Part shown: positions 26,301 through 33,895 of the stretch, in pieces
Numbering within the stretch: the first letter of the stretch is position 1
Layout of the letters: every line of letters starts with the position of its first letter
Source of the DNA: Paenibacillus arenosi
Lineage (GTDB): Bacteria > Bacillota > Bacilli > Paenibacillales > Paenibacillaceae
DNA: 64,000 nucleotides
Assembly: GCF_014841135.1 (NCBI RefSeq)
Contig: NZ_JACYTN010000018.1
Location: 1 to 64,000, forward strand
Reading direction: 5' to 3'
Position numbers and translations under genes: made by a program
The notes under the pieces: generated by a model
Seen by the model: only the letters and a program-made list of their open reading frames with translations
The model's database searches: none
What the model was told of the DNA's origin: nothing

Positions 26301-27153
26301 AGCAGCAGAAGTAGATTGCATTGTCCATGCAGCTGCGAATGTAAAGCACTATGGACCTTATGAAGCGTTTGAACGTAATAACGTCACGGCAACGAAGCAC
26401 CTGATCCAATTTGCCTTGGACGTGCAGTCGAAGGTGTTCCATCATATTTCGACGATGTCGGTCGGGATGGGAACGATTCCAGGTAAAGAGGCCATCTTAT
26501 TTACAGAAAATGATCTAGATATTGGTCAACAATTCGATAACTATTACGTAAATACGAAGTTCGAGGCCGAGAAAGTTGTGCATGATGCAAGAAAGAAAGG
26601 ACTTATTGCGAATATTTATCGTATTGGTAACATAGTATTTGATTCTGAAAGTGGTAAATTTCAGCAGAACATACAAGACAATGCGTTCTATAATAGTATG
26701 AAATCTTATATGCAGCTTGGTGTCGTACCGAAAACAGAAGCAAACATAGATTTGTCTTTTGTTGATCAGGTCAGCCTTGCACTCGTTACTATATTTAATA
26801 AGCCGGCGCTCTATCAACGCACATTTCATCTATTCAATCCCAATTTCGTTACTATGACTGATCTGGTAACCAATTGTGAGGGATATGAAGTGGCAGAAAC
26901 GTCGTTTAAGGAATTTCTAGATGTACTTTATGATCAGTATTGTCTAGGTGTTCATTCAGAGGCCATTGAAAATATATTGCTGCATAACGGCTGGATGGCC
27001 GAGAATCAGAACAACACCACATTCAAATTGACTGCAAAGTTTACTACATCAACGTTGGCACAGCTTGGGTTCCGGTGGGATGCTCCGAATCATAAACATA
27101 TTTCTGCAATGCTGTGGCACTGTCGTGAGGTTGGATTTTTACCATTAGGGTAG
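20377..27153 (+). CDS. Dimodular NRPS with terminal reductase (pyrazinone-synthetase architecture)
   Basis: A 2258-aa synthetase. The order is a vestigial condensation-like N-terminus (1-205); A1 (about 207-710, YTSGSTGMPKG); PCP1 (LGGHSL, Ser near 754); C (about 808-1240, HHIVFDG near 941); A2 (about 1246-1740, YTSGSTGKPKG); PCP2 (LGGHSL, Ser near 1794); and a thioester reductase domain from about 1890 (TGSTGYLG, then YYVNTK). There is no epimerase or thioesterase. Reductive release of a dipeptide aldehyde, which cyclises to a dihydropyrazinone, is known for the AusA enzymes of the same layout. Aligned to GrsA, both A domains give D-A-F-F-F-G-I-T-F-K, suggesting the same, probably aliphatic, residue twice (inference). 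TTG 20377 lies nine bases after AGAGGGG; TTG 20368 abuts it. No phosphopantetheinyl transferase lies nearby. Confidence 0.9.
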   Translation: MPVVDVTVDRLRGYEACTYTISEMAAEAIRSISDMQDLSPEAVACTAWGALLTRHFNLNEISLYVAACEKPDHSEVNVSEDRITKNMLAEMEVGIQNCGQDQHTNHRPVKNSASTYCWISDLNNTPSNTTLAELEADLHCQFIYKYGDAAPQQLLIYSRLNKLQHSTTEQLKNHWEQLLIQMEKHPSKRLGELKVLTQAEEHQVVALWNDTSAAFPRFQTIPALFEEQVRKKPNQVAVMDNEIEISYFTLNEMVNRLAHRLRHLGVEREQKVAIVAERTVQMVIGILAILKAGGVYVPIDPDYPPKRIEYILQDSGAQLVLTNGHFIEGLSMGNKVVKITSSDLDVEPSSNPEPVNEATDLIYLMYTSGSTGMPKGVMVTHRNVVRLVKNTNYAAFGADDCILQTGSLVFDASTFEIWGALLNGLRLVLVDKAVILDPVQLEAAIRRHQVTIMFLTTALFIQLADRNPSLFLPIKQLFIGGELMSPRHMLRVALESAPIALANIYGPTENTTFSTWYEFDSSAEGVIPIGKPIANSTAYVVNKYGQLQPIGAVGELWVGGEGVARGYANRADLTVEKFIDSPFVSGERLYKTGDLVRWLPSGNLEFVGRSDHQVKIRGYRMELGEIEAWIQRHESVVETLVIDFEETSGQKALCAYIVTQNEMSANEMRSYLANHLPDYMLPSYYMFLERMPLTINGKIDRQRLPQPEKQGRELGNYIAPRTETEQMLVGIWEEVLGCNSIGIGDHFFHLGGHSLQVSRMQAIIAKVCGLTLTFKQIFEAPILRDMALQIDQQGQQAGVEIQAAAEKPMYTLGSAQRRMFALQQREGNGTAYHIPLLYQMEGKLDRIRLFHALKQLIVRHEALRTSFHYENGEIGQRIATVEDIVFEMDYEDRTSEQLNEQSLTELALWFKHRFDLHEAPLMKAAMVSFAGEEHLFLLDIHHIVFDGTSLRIFAEELCALYAGNGLPAASMQFKDYAEWQANVNLDVRAEQYWLHVLDGELPELNLPLDFHRPSIQSFEGEVVRTQLSVEQTVALRQFAKERNCTIYMVLLSVYHVLLARYADTEDVIVGCVAASRTRAECKDMIGMFVNTLPIRSYPEASKSFAHFLEEMKDSLLHAYEYQDYPLERLYEKIQFKPDLSRNMLFDTVFVMQNIGGIDIQLPGVTSTEVPVHNGTSKFDITLEAIEQAGIVSLTFEYDSKLFTYEKIARFAAHFVQLVQEVTVNAELAIGQLNMLTSIERKQIIEQFNDTASAYPRDASVVELFEQQVLRTPNKVAVECKDCKLTYMQLNQKANRLAHYLRSNGVAAEQAVALFTERSADMIVGVLAILKAGGAYVPIDPDYPVERMQYMLEDSRALLVLCTGELIHRLPTTVNTIVMDDLKLNEHPTENVGEVFGPNQLIYIMYTSGSTGKPKGVMITHRNVIRLVQNTDYVQFQPDDCLLQTGSLVFDASTFEIWGALLNGLRLVLVDKTVILDVDQLGEAIRQHQVTIMFLTTALFIQLAERNPSVFVPVKQLFVGGESMSWKHFVRVAEQCAPISLFNIYGPTENTTFSTCYKLQHEVEGLNPIGKPIANSTAYVMNSTGALQPIGVYGELWVGGDGVAKGYLNREDLTKASFVNSTLGTDEKLYKTGDIVRWLPNGHLEFLGRKDHQVKIRGYRVELSEIEQYFRNHEQVSEVLIVTIEEEAGSKSLCAYIVADLDITSKDLYDYASACMPEYMIPTHYIFLEQLPLTMNGKIDRAKLPLPREKGSSFLDNCAAPANEKEHRLAKLWQELLGITEVSVEDNFFQLGGHSLNAISLIAKLKLDYEVEVSDVFQYPTIRQLAKQIKYRPNHMKDKLSQLRERAQSEWSSGTDQNERLEVQNHQYMERIALYNEQTSVVTLHESNIYSNVLVTGSTGYLGSYLLRDIIERTDAQVTAIVRGNCTEHARERLYAKLIYYFGSAWVHCFKERIHVINGNLSVPRFGMGDADYYQLAAEVDCIVHAAANVKHYGPYEAFERNNVTATKHLIQFALDVQSKVFHHISTMSVGMGTIPGKEAILFTENDLDIGQQFDNYYVNTKFEAEKVVHDARKKGLIANIYRIGNIVFDSESGKFQQNIQDNAFYNSMKSYMQLGVVPKTEANIDLSFVDQVSLALVTIFNKPALYQRTFHLFNPNFVTMTDLVTNCEGYEVAETSFKEFLDVLYDQYCLGVHSEAIENILLHNGWMAENQNNTTFKLTAKFTTSTLAQLGFRWDAPNHKHISAMLWHCREVGFLPLG

Positions 27154-27257
27154 TTGGAAGGTTGACTATTCCAATGTGAAAACATAGATAGAGAAAACCA
27201 TATTTTAAATATAGATCATGGATATTGAGATAACTCACACTAGGGGGGATTACTGAT

Positions 27258-27617
27258 ATGTTTGAAGTAAGTTGCGATGTGTCTAAAAATCGACTTTACA
27301 TAAAGCTAGAAGGTATGATGAGTATGGAAGAGGCAAGAGAGTATGAAAAAGCCCTTTATGCGTGTGTAAGTCAAATGCAGGATGGATACACGCTCTGCTT
27401 TGATATGGTGAATGCACAGCCAGGTAAGTTAGAGGTTAATAACTCGCTTGCTGACATGCGCGCTTATATGGCTGAAAAGAAAATCAAAAGCACTGCCATG
27501 ATTGTCGGTAATGTGCTCTCGAAGCTGCAATTGACTCGTCTGCTTAAAGAGATTGGCGGTACTTGCAACGTTGTTCAAAGCTATGAAGATGCAGAGAAAT
27601 ATCTTGATTCTTTATAA
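27258..27617 (+). CDS. Small STAS/SpoIIAA-like protein
   Basis: A 119-aa protein with a SpoIIAA-like/STAS-type alpha-beta pattern: strand RLYIKLEGMMS at the N-terminus, helix EEAREYEKAL, strand YTLCFDMVN, helix, strand STAMIVGN, and a C-terminal helix SYEDAEKYLDSL. It lacks the DSSG phosphorylation motif of anti-anti-sigma factors. A strong GGGGGG precedes the ATG at ten bases. It lies 104 bases after the NRPS gene on the same strand with no terminator between them, so co-transcription is possible, but no functional link is known. A strong terminator follows at 27715. Confidence 0.6.
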   Translation: MFEVSCDVSKNRLYIKLEGMMSMEEAREYEKALYACVSQMQDGYTLCFDMVNAQPGKLEVNNSLADMRAYMAEKKIKSTAMIVGNVLSKLQLTRLLKEIGGTCNVVQSYEDAEKYLDSL

Positions 27618-27714
27618 GAGCGAGTATATTTTATAATACATGTTAATGAATAGATTCGTAGACTTACCCGTTTCATTCGAATGAGCAGTTTTTATTTTTG
27701 AGTAGACATATGGA

Positions 27715-27755
27715 AAAGAGGGTACAGAAGCTAATTTCTGCACCCTCTTTTTTTT
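27715..27755. terminator. Terminator after the NRPS/STAS unit
   Basis: AAGAGGGTACAGAA pairs with TTCTGCACCCTCTT (one bulged base) around GCTAA, followed by eight T residues on the plus strand. A-runs on the left side let it also serve the convergent LLM gene. Confidence 0.8.
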
Positions 27756-27836
27756 GCGACTTACACCATAAAAGTAATAACCTTCACTTCTCCGGCTTCC
27801 TCATATGAGATAGACGCATTTACTTCATATTCAAAT

Positions 27837-28865
27837 CTATTCCGTGCGAACGTTTGACAGCAACTCAAATGAACGAAGCCTTGCGTCATGGTCATAAATT
27901 TGACTATTGAGCATAATTTCATTAGCATTTGTTGCCTCTAACAGCTCGTTTAGTTTGCGTTTAACGGTTGCTGGGCTACCGATAATCGATGTTGAGAGCG
28001 TCCGCTGTACAAGCATTTTTTCGTACTCGCTCCAATGCTCATCCATACTGTCCACAGGAGGCTGCAACTGCTGTGGCCTATTGCGAATAAGGCTCAAAAA
28101 TTGCTGCTGCGCTGAGGTAGCCAATCGTTCTGCTTCTTCATCGGTATCCGCTGCTATAGCATTGACCGTTACGATAACATACGGTGCATCCAACACTTCT
28201 GATGGTTGGAAGTGGTTCCGATACACTTCTAGAGCAGGGCGTGTATTTTCAGGCGAAAAATGGCTGGCAAAGGCAAAGGGAAGTCCCAGATCCCCGGCTA
28301 GTCGCGCGCTGAAACCGCTTGAACCAAGTAGCCAAATTGGTATGTGGAGGCCTTCGCCAGGCACGGCGCGAACCCGATTCTCAAGTGGTGAGGCAGGCCG
28401 CAAATAATTTCGCAGCTCATCCAGCAGCTCAGGGAATTCTTGCCCATTGCGGCCTGTATCGCGACGAAGTGCTTGTGCTGTAAGCTGATCGCTACCCGGT
28501 GCTCGACCTAAGCCTAGATCAATGCGGTTCGGGTAGAGGGATTCTAACGTACCGAACTGTTCTGCAATAACGAGTGGAGCATGATTGGGCAGCATAATAC
28601 CGCCTGATCCTACTCGGATAGTCGTCGTATTTGCGGCTACATGCCCGATAAGTACGGAAGTTGCTGAACTTGCTATACCAGGCATATTATGATGTTCCGC
28701 CAACCAATACCTTTGGTAGCCCCATGCTTCTGCGTGTCGTGCTAAGTCTACAGTTCGCCGAAAAGATTCGGCAGCCGTACTGCCTTCAACGATAGGAGAT
28801 AGATCCAATACGGACAACGGAATATGTGATAGAGATTTGTTAGTCGGTTGTGATGGTTGTTCCAT
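27837..28865 (-). CDS. LLM-class flavin-dependent oxidoreductase (MsnO8 type)
   Basis: A 342-aa single-component luciferase-like monooxygenase related to B. subtilis YwcH/YhbW. Recognisable segments are [19 protein letters not shown] near residue 54, [24 protein letters not shown] and [12 protein letters not shown]. Such proteins use reduced FMN; the substrate is unknown. It is monocistronic. The ribosome binding site is modest (GCAGGTGACC). It sits between the NRPS unit and the capsule operon without an obvious link to either. Tailoring of the NRPS product is a possibility only by proximity, and its opposite orientation argues against it. Confidence 0.85.
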   Translation of the reverse strand: MEQPSQPTNKSLSHIPLSVLDLSPIVEGSTAAESFRRTVDLARHAEAWGYQRYWLAEHHNMPGIASSATSVLIGHVAANTTTIRVGSGGIMLPNHAPLVIAEQFGTLESLYPNRIDLGLGRAPGSDQLTAQALRRDTGRNGQEFPELLDELRNYLRPASPLENRVRAVPGEGLHIPIWLLGSSGFSARLAGDLGLPFAFASHFSPENTRPALEVYRNHFQPSEVLDAPYVIVTVNAIAADTDEEAERLATSAQQQFLSLIRNRPQQLQPPVDSMDEHWSEYEKMLVQRTLSTSIIGSPATVKRKLNELLEATNANEIMLNSQIYDHDARLRSFELLSNVRTE

Positions 28866-29163
28866 ATGTTATAGGTCACCTGCTCTCTAGGTAATCGCTT
28901 TATGGCATGTTCATAACGAAATCATAAATGTAAGGAATGAATGGCTATCTACTCACATTTTAGCTTAATACCAGTAATGTACTAACAATTATAAAGTAAA
29001 CATGGAGTTGTGACAACATAGCTGCACCAATCCATGATAGACCATAACTTATAACGTGAATATTTTTATTGATGGGGAATGTAATCCGAGATCATAAAGA
29101 AGAAGCCTTGTCTATATACATAACTAAACAGTAGATTCGTCGATGAGGAGAGTCAGGAATGCA

Positions 29164-29931
29164 ATGATTGATATACACACTCATATTCTTCCGTGCCTTG
29201 ATGATGGAGCCCCTTCGCTTGAAGTTGCTGTATTAATGGCACGAATTGCATATGCACAAGGTATAAGGGCTATGATTGCAACTCCTCATCATCGGAACGG
29301 AAGATACCGTAACGAAGCCGATGTCATCCATTTGGCCACTGCACGTTTGAATGAAGAGCTTCAGCAGCAAGGTGTCGATGTAAAGGTATATGCAGGTCAA
29401 GAAATTCAAATGTACGACCGTCTGTTGTTGGATTGGATGGAAGGCAACACACTGCTCTCATTGCATCACTCCAAATACATATTAATCGAGCTCCCAGCTA
29501 CCCATATTCCTTCCTCCTGTCGGGATTTGTTCTATGAGTTGAGGTTGCTTGGACATGTTCCAATTATTGCTCACCCAGAGCGCAATGCTGGGGTCATGCA
29601 GGATTTAGCTCAACTAGGTGAGCTTGTTCGTGAGGGGGCACTTTGTCAAGTAACAGCCAGTTCATTAACAGGTAGATTTGGTTCGAAAATTAGGAAATTG
29701 GCATGGAAATTGTGCAAACAAAACTTGATTCATCTTATTGCGTCTGATTGCCACAATTGTCGTTCAAGGCCGCCTGATCTTGCTAAATCCTATCAGCAAA
29801 TAGAGGAAGTGCTGGGCGAGCATTACGTTCAAAGTTATAGGCTGAACGCGAGTAATGTCTTGCAAGATAAAGACATCGCTGTTCAGGAGCCTGTGCTATC
29901 AAGTTCAATATGGCGCATGTCTCGGTATTGA
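29164..29931 (+). CDS. Tyrosine-protein phosphatase, CpsB/YwqE type
   Basis: A 255-aa PHP-family metal-dependent phosphotyrosine phosphatase, which dephosphorylates the capsule tyrosine kinase encoded two genes downstream. Metal ligands are visible in MIDIHTHILPCLDDGAP at the N-terminus, TPHHRNG, the IIAHPERN segment and ASDCHN. The start is set at ATG 29164 (MIDIHTH), where the family begins; AGGA lies six bases upstream. The ATG at 29143 would give a seven-residue extension built from the GAGGAG ribosome binding region. It is the first gene of a ten-gene operon whose order phosphatase-modulator-kinase matches streptococcal cpsBCD. Confidence 0.88.
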   Translation: MIDIHTHILPCLDDGAPSLEVAVLMARIAYAQGIRAMIATPHHRNGRYRNEADVIHLATARLNEELQQQGVDVKVYAGQEIQMYDRLLLDWMEGNTLLSLHHSKYILIELPATHIPSSCRDLFYELRLLGHVPIIAHPERNAGVMQDLAQLGELVREGALCQVTASSLTGRFGSKIRKLAWKLCKQNLIHLIASDCHNCRSRPPDLAKSYQQIEEVLGEHYVQSYRLNASNVLQDKDIAVQEPVLSSSIWRMSRY

Positions 29932-30012
29932 GACTGCAAACCCTAAATGATTTGACACCTCATGGGTTATCGTCATTTTGGAGGGCTCAATCGATGTGAT
30001 AGGAGGATGAGT

Positions 30013-30768
30013 ATGGAGCTAGGCATTAAAGAGATATTGCAAATTATTCGTAAGCGAAGCTGGTGGTTAGGTAGTATTGTTCTACTCGCTTCTATAGGTG
30101 CAGGGCTGATCAGCTTCTATCTATTGCAGCCTAAGTATGAAGCCAGCAGCCAAATCATTATTAGTTCAACCGATGCGACGGGCCAGTCCTCGATAAGCAT
30201 CAATGAAGTGAATATGGATTTAAGGCTCATTGACACCTATAAAGAGATATTAAAGACTGTTGCGATGATGAAAAAGGTGACAGCGACTTATCCTGATATT
30301 GATCAAACTCCTGAACAATTATCTCGCCGTGTAGAAGTGAACTCCGCAAGTTCAACACAAGTAATAACACTCTCTTATCAGCATGAAAATTACAGCCAAG
30401 CAGCGAAGACGGTGAATGCCATTGTACTCGCATTTCAACGTGAAATACCTTCTCTGATGAATATCGATAATGTATCCATACTAGGTCTTGCTAATGAAGA
30501 AGTAGTTCCCGCGCCAGTTAGTCCCAATATCGTATTTAATGTAGCAGTTACCTTTATGATCGCATTGGTAGGTGGGATCACGCTGTTTATTTTAGTTGAG
30601 GTGTTGGATGACACCGTGAAAAGTGAGGAGGAGCTGGCACTTCTGCTCAACTTGCCTGTACTAGCAACGGTACACATCATCCGAGAGACGAAGCTTATCA
30701 AACCGAACATAGCGACTATTCATGGGGAAGGAGCGGGGAGCGATGTCACGATTGACGCGAAAGTCTAA
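30013..30768 (+). CDS. Chain-length determinant / kinase modulator (Wzz, CpsC/YwqC type)
   Basis: A 251-aa membrane protein with the Wzz topology: an N-terminal helix (RSWWLGSIVLLASIGAGLISFY), an extracytoplasmic domain, and a C-terminal helix (IVFNVAVTFMIALVGGITLFIL) preceded by the family proline motif PAPVSPN. It activates the cognate tyrosine kinase and sets polysaccharide chain length. ATG 30013 lies six bases after AGGAGG; the ATG at 30007 overlaps that sequence. The 3' end overlaps the kinase gene by 26 bases, which implies coupled translation. Confidence 0.88.
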   Translation: MELGIKEILQIIRKRSWWLGSIVLLASIGAGLISFYLLQPKYEASSQIIISSTDATGQSSISINEVNMDLRLIDTYKEILKTVAMMKKVTATYPDIDQTPEQLSRRVEVNSASSTQVITLSYQHENYSQAAKTVNAIVLAFQREIPSLMNIDNVSILGLANEEVVPAPVSPNIVFNVAVTFMIALVGGITLFILVEVLDDTVKSEEELALLLNLPVLATVHIIRETKLIKPNIATIHGEGAGSDVTIDAKV

Positions 30769-31423
30769 AATGATAACGGCATATAACCCGCTGTCTCCGA
30801 TCTCAGAAATATATCGGACACTGCGAACCAATATTCAATTCTCCTCGATCGATTGTCCCATGAAGTCCATTATGATTACTTCCGCCCGAGAAGGGGAAGG
30901 GAAATCTACAACACTTGTAAATGCAGCAGTCGCCTACGCACAGTCCAATATGAAAGTCGTTATTGTTGATGCGGATTTGAGAAAGCCGACGATACATGAA
31001 TTTTTCCAATTATCCAATCGAGTCGGTGTGACGAATGTATTAGCTCAGCAAACTAGTTTGGAAGAGGTCATTTTGGAGAGTGGCATTCCGAACTTGAAGG
31101 TGATACCCGCAGGGACAATTCCTCCAAATCCATCAGAGCTGCTGTCCTCACCAAGCATGACGACTTTTGTGACAGAACTTAGTGAGCAGTACGATCTTGT
31201 ATTTGTTGATACTCCGCCAGTTCTACTTGTAGCAGACGCTCAAATTATGGCTGCCAAATGCGATGGGGTGCTGCTAGTTGTCCAGTACGGGAGAATAAAG
31301 CGTGAAGAGATACGAAAAGCAAAATCGAATCTTGAATTGGTCAATGCGAATTTACTAGGCACAGTACTTAACCAGTATAAATCGAAGGTGAGCAGTCGGT
31401 ATCACTACTATAGGGAGTCATAA
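30743..31423 (+). CDS. Tyrosine-protein kinase, CpsD/YwqD type
   Basis: A 226-aa BY-kinase, which autophosphorylates and phosphorylates capsule enzymes such as UDP-sugar dehydrogenases. Walker A is SAREGEGKST, Walker A' VVIVDADLRKPT and Walker B LVFVDTPPVLL. The C-terminal tyrosine cluster YKSKVSSRYHYYRES provides the autophosphorylation sites. ATG 30743 is preceded by AAGGAG and GGGGAG; the upstream in-frame ATG at 30722 has none. The likely client, a UDP-GlcNAc dehydrogenase, is encoded in the same operon. Confidence 0.9.
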   Translation: MSRLTRKSKMITAYNPLSPISEIYRTLRTNIQFSSIDCPMKSIMITSAREGEGKSTTLVNAAVAYAQSNMKVVIVDADLRKPTIHEFFQLSNRVGVTNVLAQQTSLEEVILESGIPNLKVIPAGTIPPNPSELLSSPSMTTFVTELSEQYDLVFVDTPPVLLVADAQIMAAKCDGVLLVVQYGRIKREEIRKAKSNLELVNANLLGTVLNQYKSKVSSRYHYYRES

Positions 31424-31457
31424 ATAAGCACACTGTGAATCGTGCGAGGTGGAAGCG

Positions 31458-32618
31458 ATGAAAGTGTTATTGATATCCAGTCTAGCGCCCTCTCTGTTGA
31501 CCTTTCGACTGGACATGATCAAGGCGTTTCAGAGGCATGGTCATGAAGTTATCGCAATTGCCCCTGAGCATGGACAGCAGTGGGAGGAAAAGTTCAAAGC
31601 GCTGGGAATTGCTTATTATGCAGTACCTATTGCTCGTACTGGCATGAACCCACTGGAGGACCTAGGTACCTTTCTGCGCATGATTCGGATCATACATAAA
31701 ATTGAGCCTGATATTGTGTTTGCCTATCAAGCCAAATCAATCGTGTACGGATGTATAGCGGCAAAATTAACGGGAGTCAATCGCATTTATGCATTAGTTG
31801 CAGGGCTTGGATCTATTCTGCACAGCCATCGTAAATCCTCGATAAAGACGATTATCGTCAAACTTATTTTAAAGACACAATACAAACTTGCACTAGCTTG
31901 TTGCAAGCGAGTTTTTTTTCAAAACCCAGATGATAAGCAAGCAATGAGCACGATGAACTTGATTCGTGAAGAGCAGCCTTCACTTATTCATGGTTCTGGC
32001 GTTAATTTGACTATTTTTTCTGAACAGCCTTTACCTGAGCAGGATGTATTTTTGTTCGTTGGCAGGCTTCTTAGAGATAAAGGAATTTGTGAGTATATGG
32101 AGGCAGCTAAGCTTGTAAGACAACAGTATCCGCAAGCTCGTTGTCTTGTGCTTGGGCCTTTTGATACGAATCCAACTGCAATTCCGAAGCACGAGCTTGA
32201 GCGCTTCGTAGAAGAAGGTGCTATTGAATATATGGGTGCAACCGATGACGTACGTCCTTACTTGCAGCAATGTTCGGTGCTCGTCTTGCCGTCTTATCAC
32301 GAAGGAACGCCTCGATGTGTGCTCGAAGCGATGGCGACAGGCCGCCCCATTATTACGACAGATGCCCCGGGATGCCGTGAAACGGTAGTCGATCAAATGA
32401 ACGGTTTTCTTGTTCCTCCTAAAGACACGGCGGCAATTGCTGAGAAAATGATCTGGATGATTGAAAATAGGGAGCGGTTAAGGTGGATGTCGCAGCAAAG
32501 CTTACGAATGGTTCGTGATAAATACGATGTCGACAAAGTGAATCAAGTCATAATGGATACGATGCAAATCCAACCGATGGAGGCTGTCAAATATGTTGGA
32601 GGCGATCAAAGATTATAA
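31458..32618 (+). CDS. GT4-family glycosyltransferase
   Basis: A 386-aa retaining glycosyltransferase with a two-Rossmann GT-B layout. The N-terminal half starts KVLLISSLAPSLLTFRLDMIKAF and includes IHKIEPDIVFAYQAKSIVYG; the C-terminal GT4 domain has FLFVGRLLRDKGI and PSYHEGTPRCVLEAMATGRPI, with the EX7E-type glutamates. It resembles PglA/CapM-type transferases that add HexNAc sugars, but donor and acceptor cannot be read. The ATG at 31458 follows GAGGTGG. It overlaps the dehydrogenase gene by 26 bases. Confidence 0.85.
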   Translation: MKVLLISSLAPSLLTFRLDMIKAFQRHGHEVIAIAPEHGQQWEEKFKALGIAYYAVPIARTGMNPLEDLGTFLRMIRIIHKIEPDIVFAYQAKSIVYGCIAAKLTGVNRIYALVAGLGSILHSHRKSSIKTIIVKLILKTQYKLALACCKRVFFQNPDDKQAMSTMNLIREEQPSLIHGSGVNLTIFSEQPLPEQDVFLFVGRLLRDKGICEYMEAAKLVRQQYPQARCLVLGPFDTNPTAIPKHELERFVEEGAIEYMGATDDVRPYLQQCSVLVLPSYHEGTPRCVLEAMATGRPIITTDAPGCRETVVDQMNGFLVPPKDTAAIAEKMIWMIENRERLRWMSQQSLRMVRDKYDVDKVNQVIMDTMQIQPMEAVKYVGGDQRL

Positions 32619-33891
32619 ACGATCAATAGCGGTTGTCGGACTTGGTTATGTGGGCTTGCCGTTAGCTGTGGCCTTTTCTCAACACGCGAATGTGATTGGA
32701 TATGATAGCAGCGAGACTAAGATTAGTCTATATCAGCAGGGAATTGACCCTACGAATGAGGTAGGAGACGCTACCCTTCGCGTGACCAAAGTTAAGTTTA
32801 CAAGCAACCCGGTTCATTTGAACGAGGCCTCTTTTATTATTATAGCGGTGCCGACACCTGTTGATAAGCACAATAAGCCTGATTTAAGCGCCTTAATAAG
32901 TGCTAGTTCTACTGTGGGCAGCCATTTGCAAGCGGGAACGATTGTCGTATATGAATCTACGGTTTATCCAGGGGTAACAGAGGACATATGTATCCCTATT
33001 TTGGAGCAACGCTCTGGATTAAAAGCTAGCGTAGACTTTCAAGTTGGTTACTCGCCTGAACGCATTAACCCTGGTGATCACGTTCATCGACTTGAAACAG
33101 TTGTCAAAATCGTTGCTGGGCTTAATGAAGCATCCTTGGAGACGATAGCTAGCGTGTATGAGTTGATCGTCAAAGCTGAAGTCTACAGGGCTCCTTCTAT
33201 TAAAGTGGCAGAGGCGGCTAAAGTTATCGAGAATGCGCAGCGTGATATTAATATTGCGTTTATGAATGAACTTTCGATTATTTTTAATCGGCTGGGCATT
33301 GATACATTAGATGTACTGAAGGCAGCTGGGACGAAGTGGAACTTTTTGAACTTTCAGCCGGGATTAGTCGGTGGGCATTGCATCGGGGTTGATCCTTACT
33401 ATTTAACGTACAAGGCAGAGGAAATAGGCTATCATCCTGAGGTCATTACAGCTGGCAGGCGAATCAATGACAATATGAGCAAGTACGTAGCGGATAGTCT
33501 AGTTAAGCAGCTCATCTACGATAATTGTTCGATTAAAGGTGCTAAAGTGTTGGTTATGGGTGTAACTTTTAAAGAAAATGTTCCCGATGTTCGCAATTCC
33601 AAGGTCGTTACAATGATTCGCGAACTAGAGCAATATCATATCGATGTCGTGGTTATGGACCCGTATGCAGACCGTGAAGTGCTGTACAACGAGTATGGGA
33701 TCGAATTAGCTCATGAAATCCCGCTAGTTGATGCTGTCATTGTTGCGGTAAATCATAAGGAGTATGTGAATCTTGATTTAGATGAGCTTCGTGCGTTGTA
33801 TGATCCTCATCGTTCGGTGCTTATTGATGTAAAAGGAATCTATAATCGACGTGAGGCGGAGTCCAAAGGCTTTACCTATTGGAGGCTGTAA
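32593..33891 (+). CDS. tviB: UDP-N-acetylglucosamine 6-dehydrogenase (TviB/WbpA type)
   Basis: A 432-aa nucleotide sugar dehydrogenase that oxidises UDP-GlcNAc (or UDP-GalNAc) to the uronic acid with two NAD+. It shows the N-terminal NAD fold SIAVVGLGYVGLPLA, the AVPTPVDKHNKPDL and GYSPERINPGD segments, the catalytic cysteine in GLVGGHCIGVDPYYL, and the C-terminal VMGVTFKENVPDVRNSK. The GHCIGVDPYYL form is the UDP-HexNAc group rather than the UDP-glucose group. Together with the TviC-like gene that follows, it points to a GalNAcA-containing capsule, as in Vi antigen and O6. It is a probable target of the tyrosine kinase. Confidence 0.88.
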   Translation: MLEAIKDYKRSIAVVGLGYVGLPLAVAFSQHANVIGYDSSETKISLYQQGIDPTNEVGDATLRVTKVKFTSNPVHLNEASFIIIAVPTPVDKHNKPDLSALISASSTVGSHLQAGTIVVYESTVYPGVTEDICIPILEQRSGLKASVDFQVGYSPERINPGDHVHRLETVVKIVAGLNEASLETIASVYELIVKAEVYRAPSIKVAEAAKVIENAQRDINIAFMNELSIIFNRLGIDTLDVLKAAGTKWNFLNFQPGLVGGHCIGVDPYYLTYKAEEIGYHPEVITAGRRINDNMSKYVADSLVKQLIYDNCSIKGAKVLVMGVTFKENVPDVRNSKVVTMIRELEQYHIDVVVMDPYADREVLYNEYGIELAHEIPLVDAVIVAVNHKEYVNLDLDELRALYDPHRSVLIDVKGIYNRREAESKGFTYWRL

Positions 33892-33895
33892 TCGA

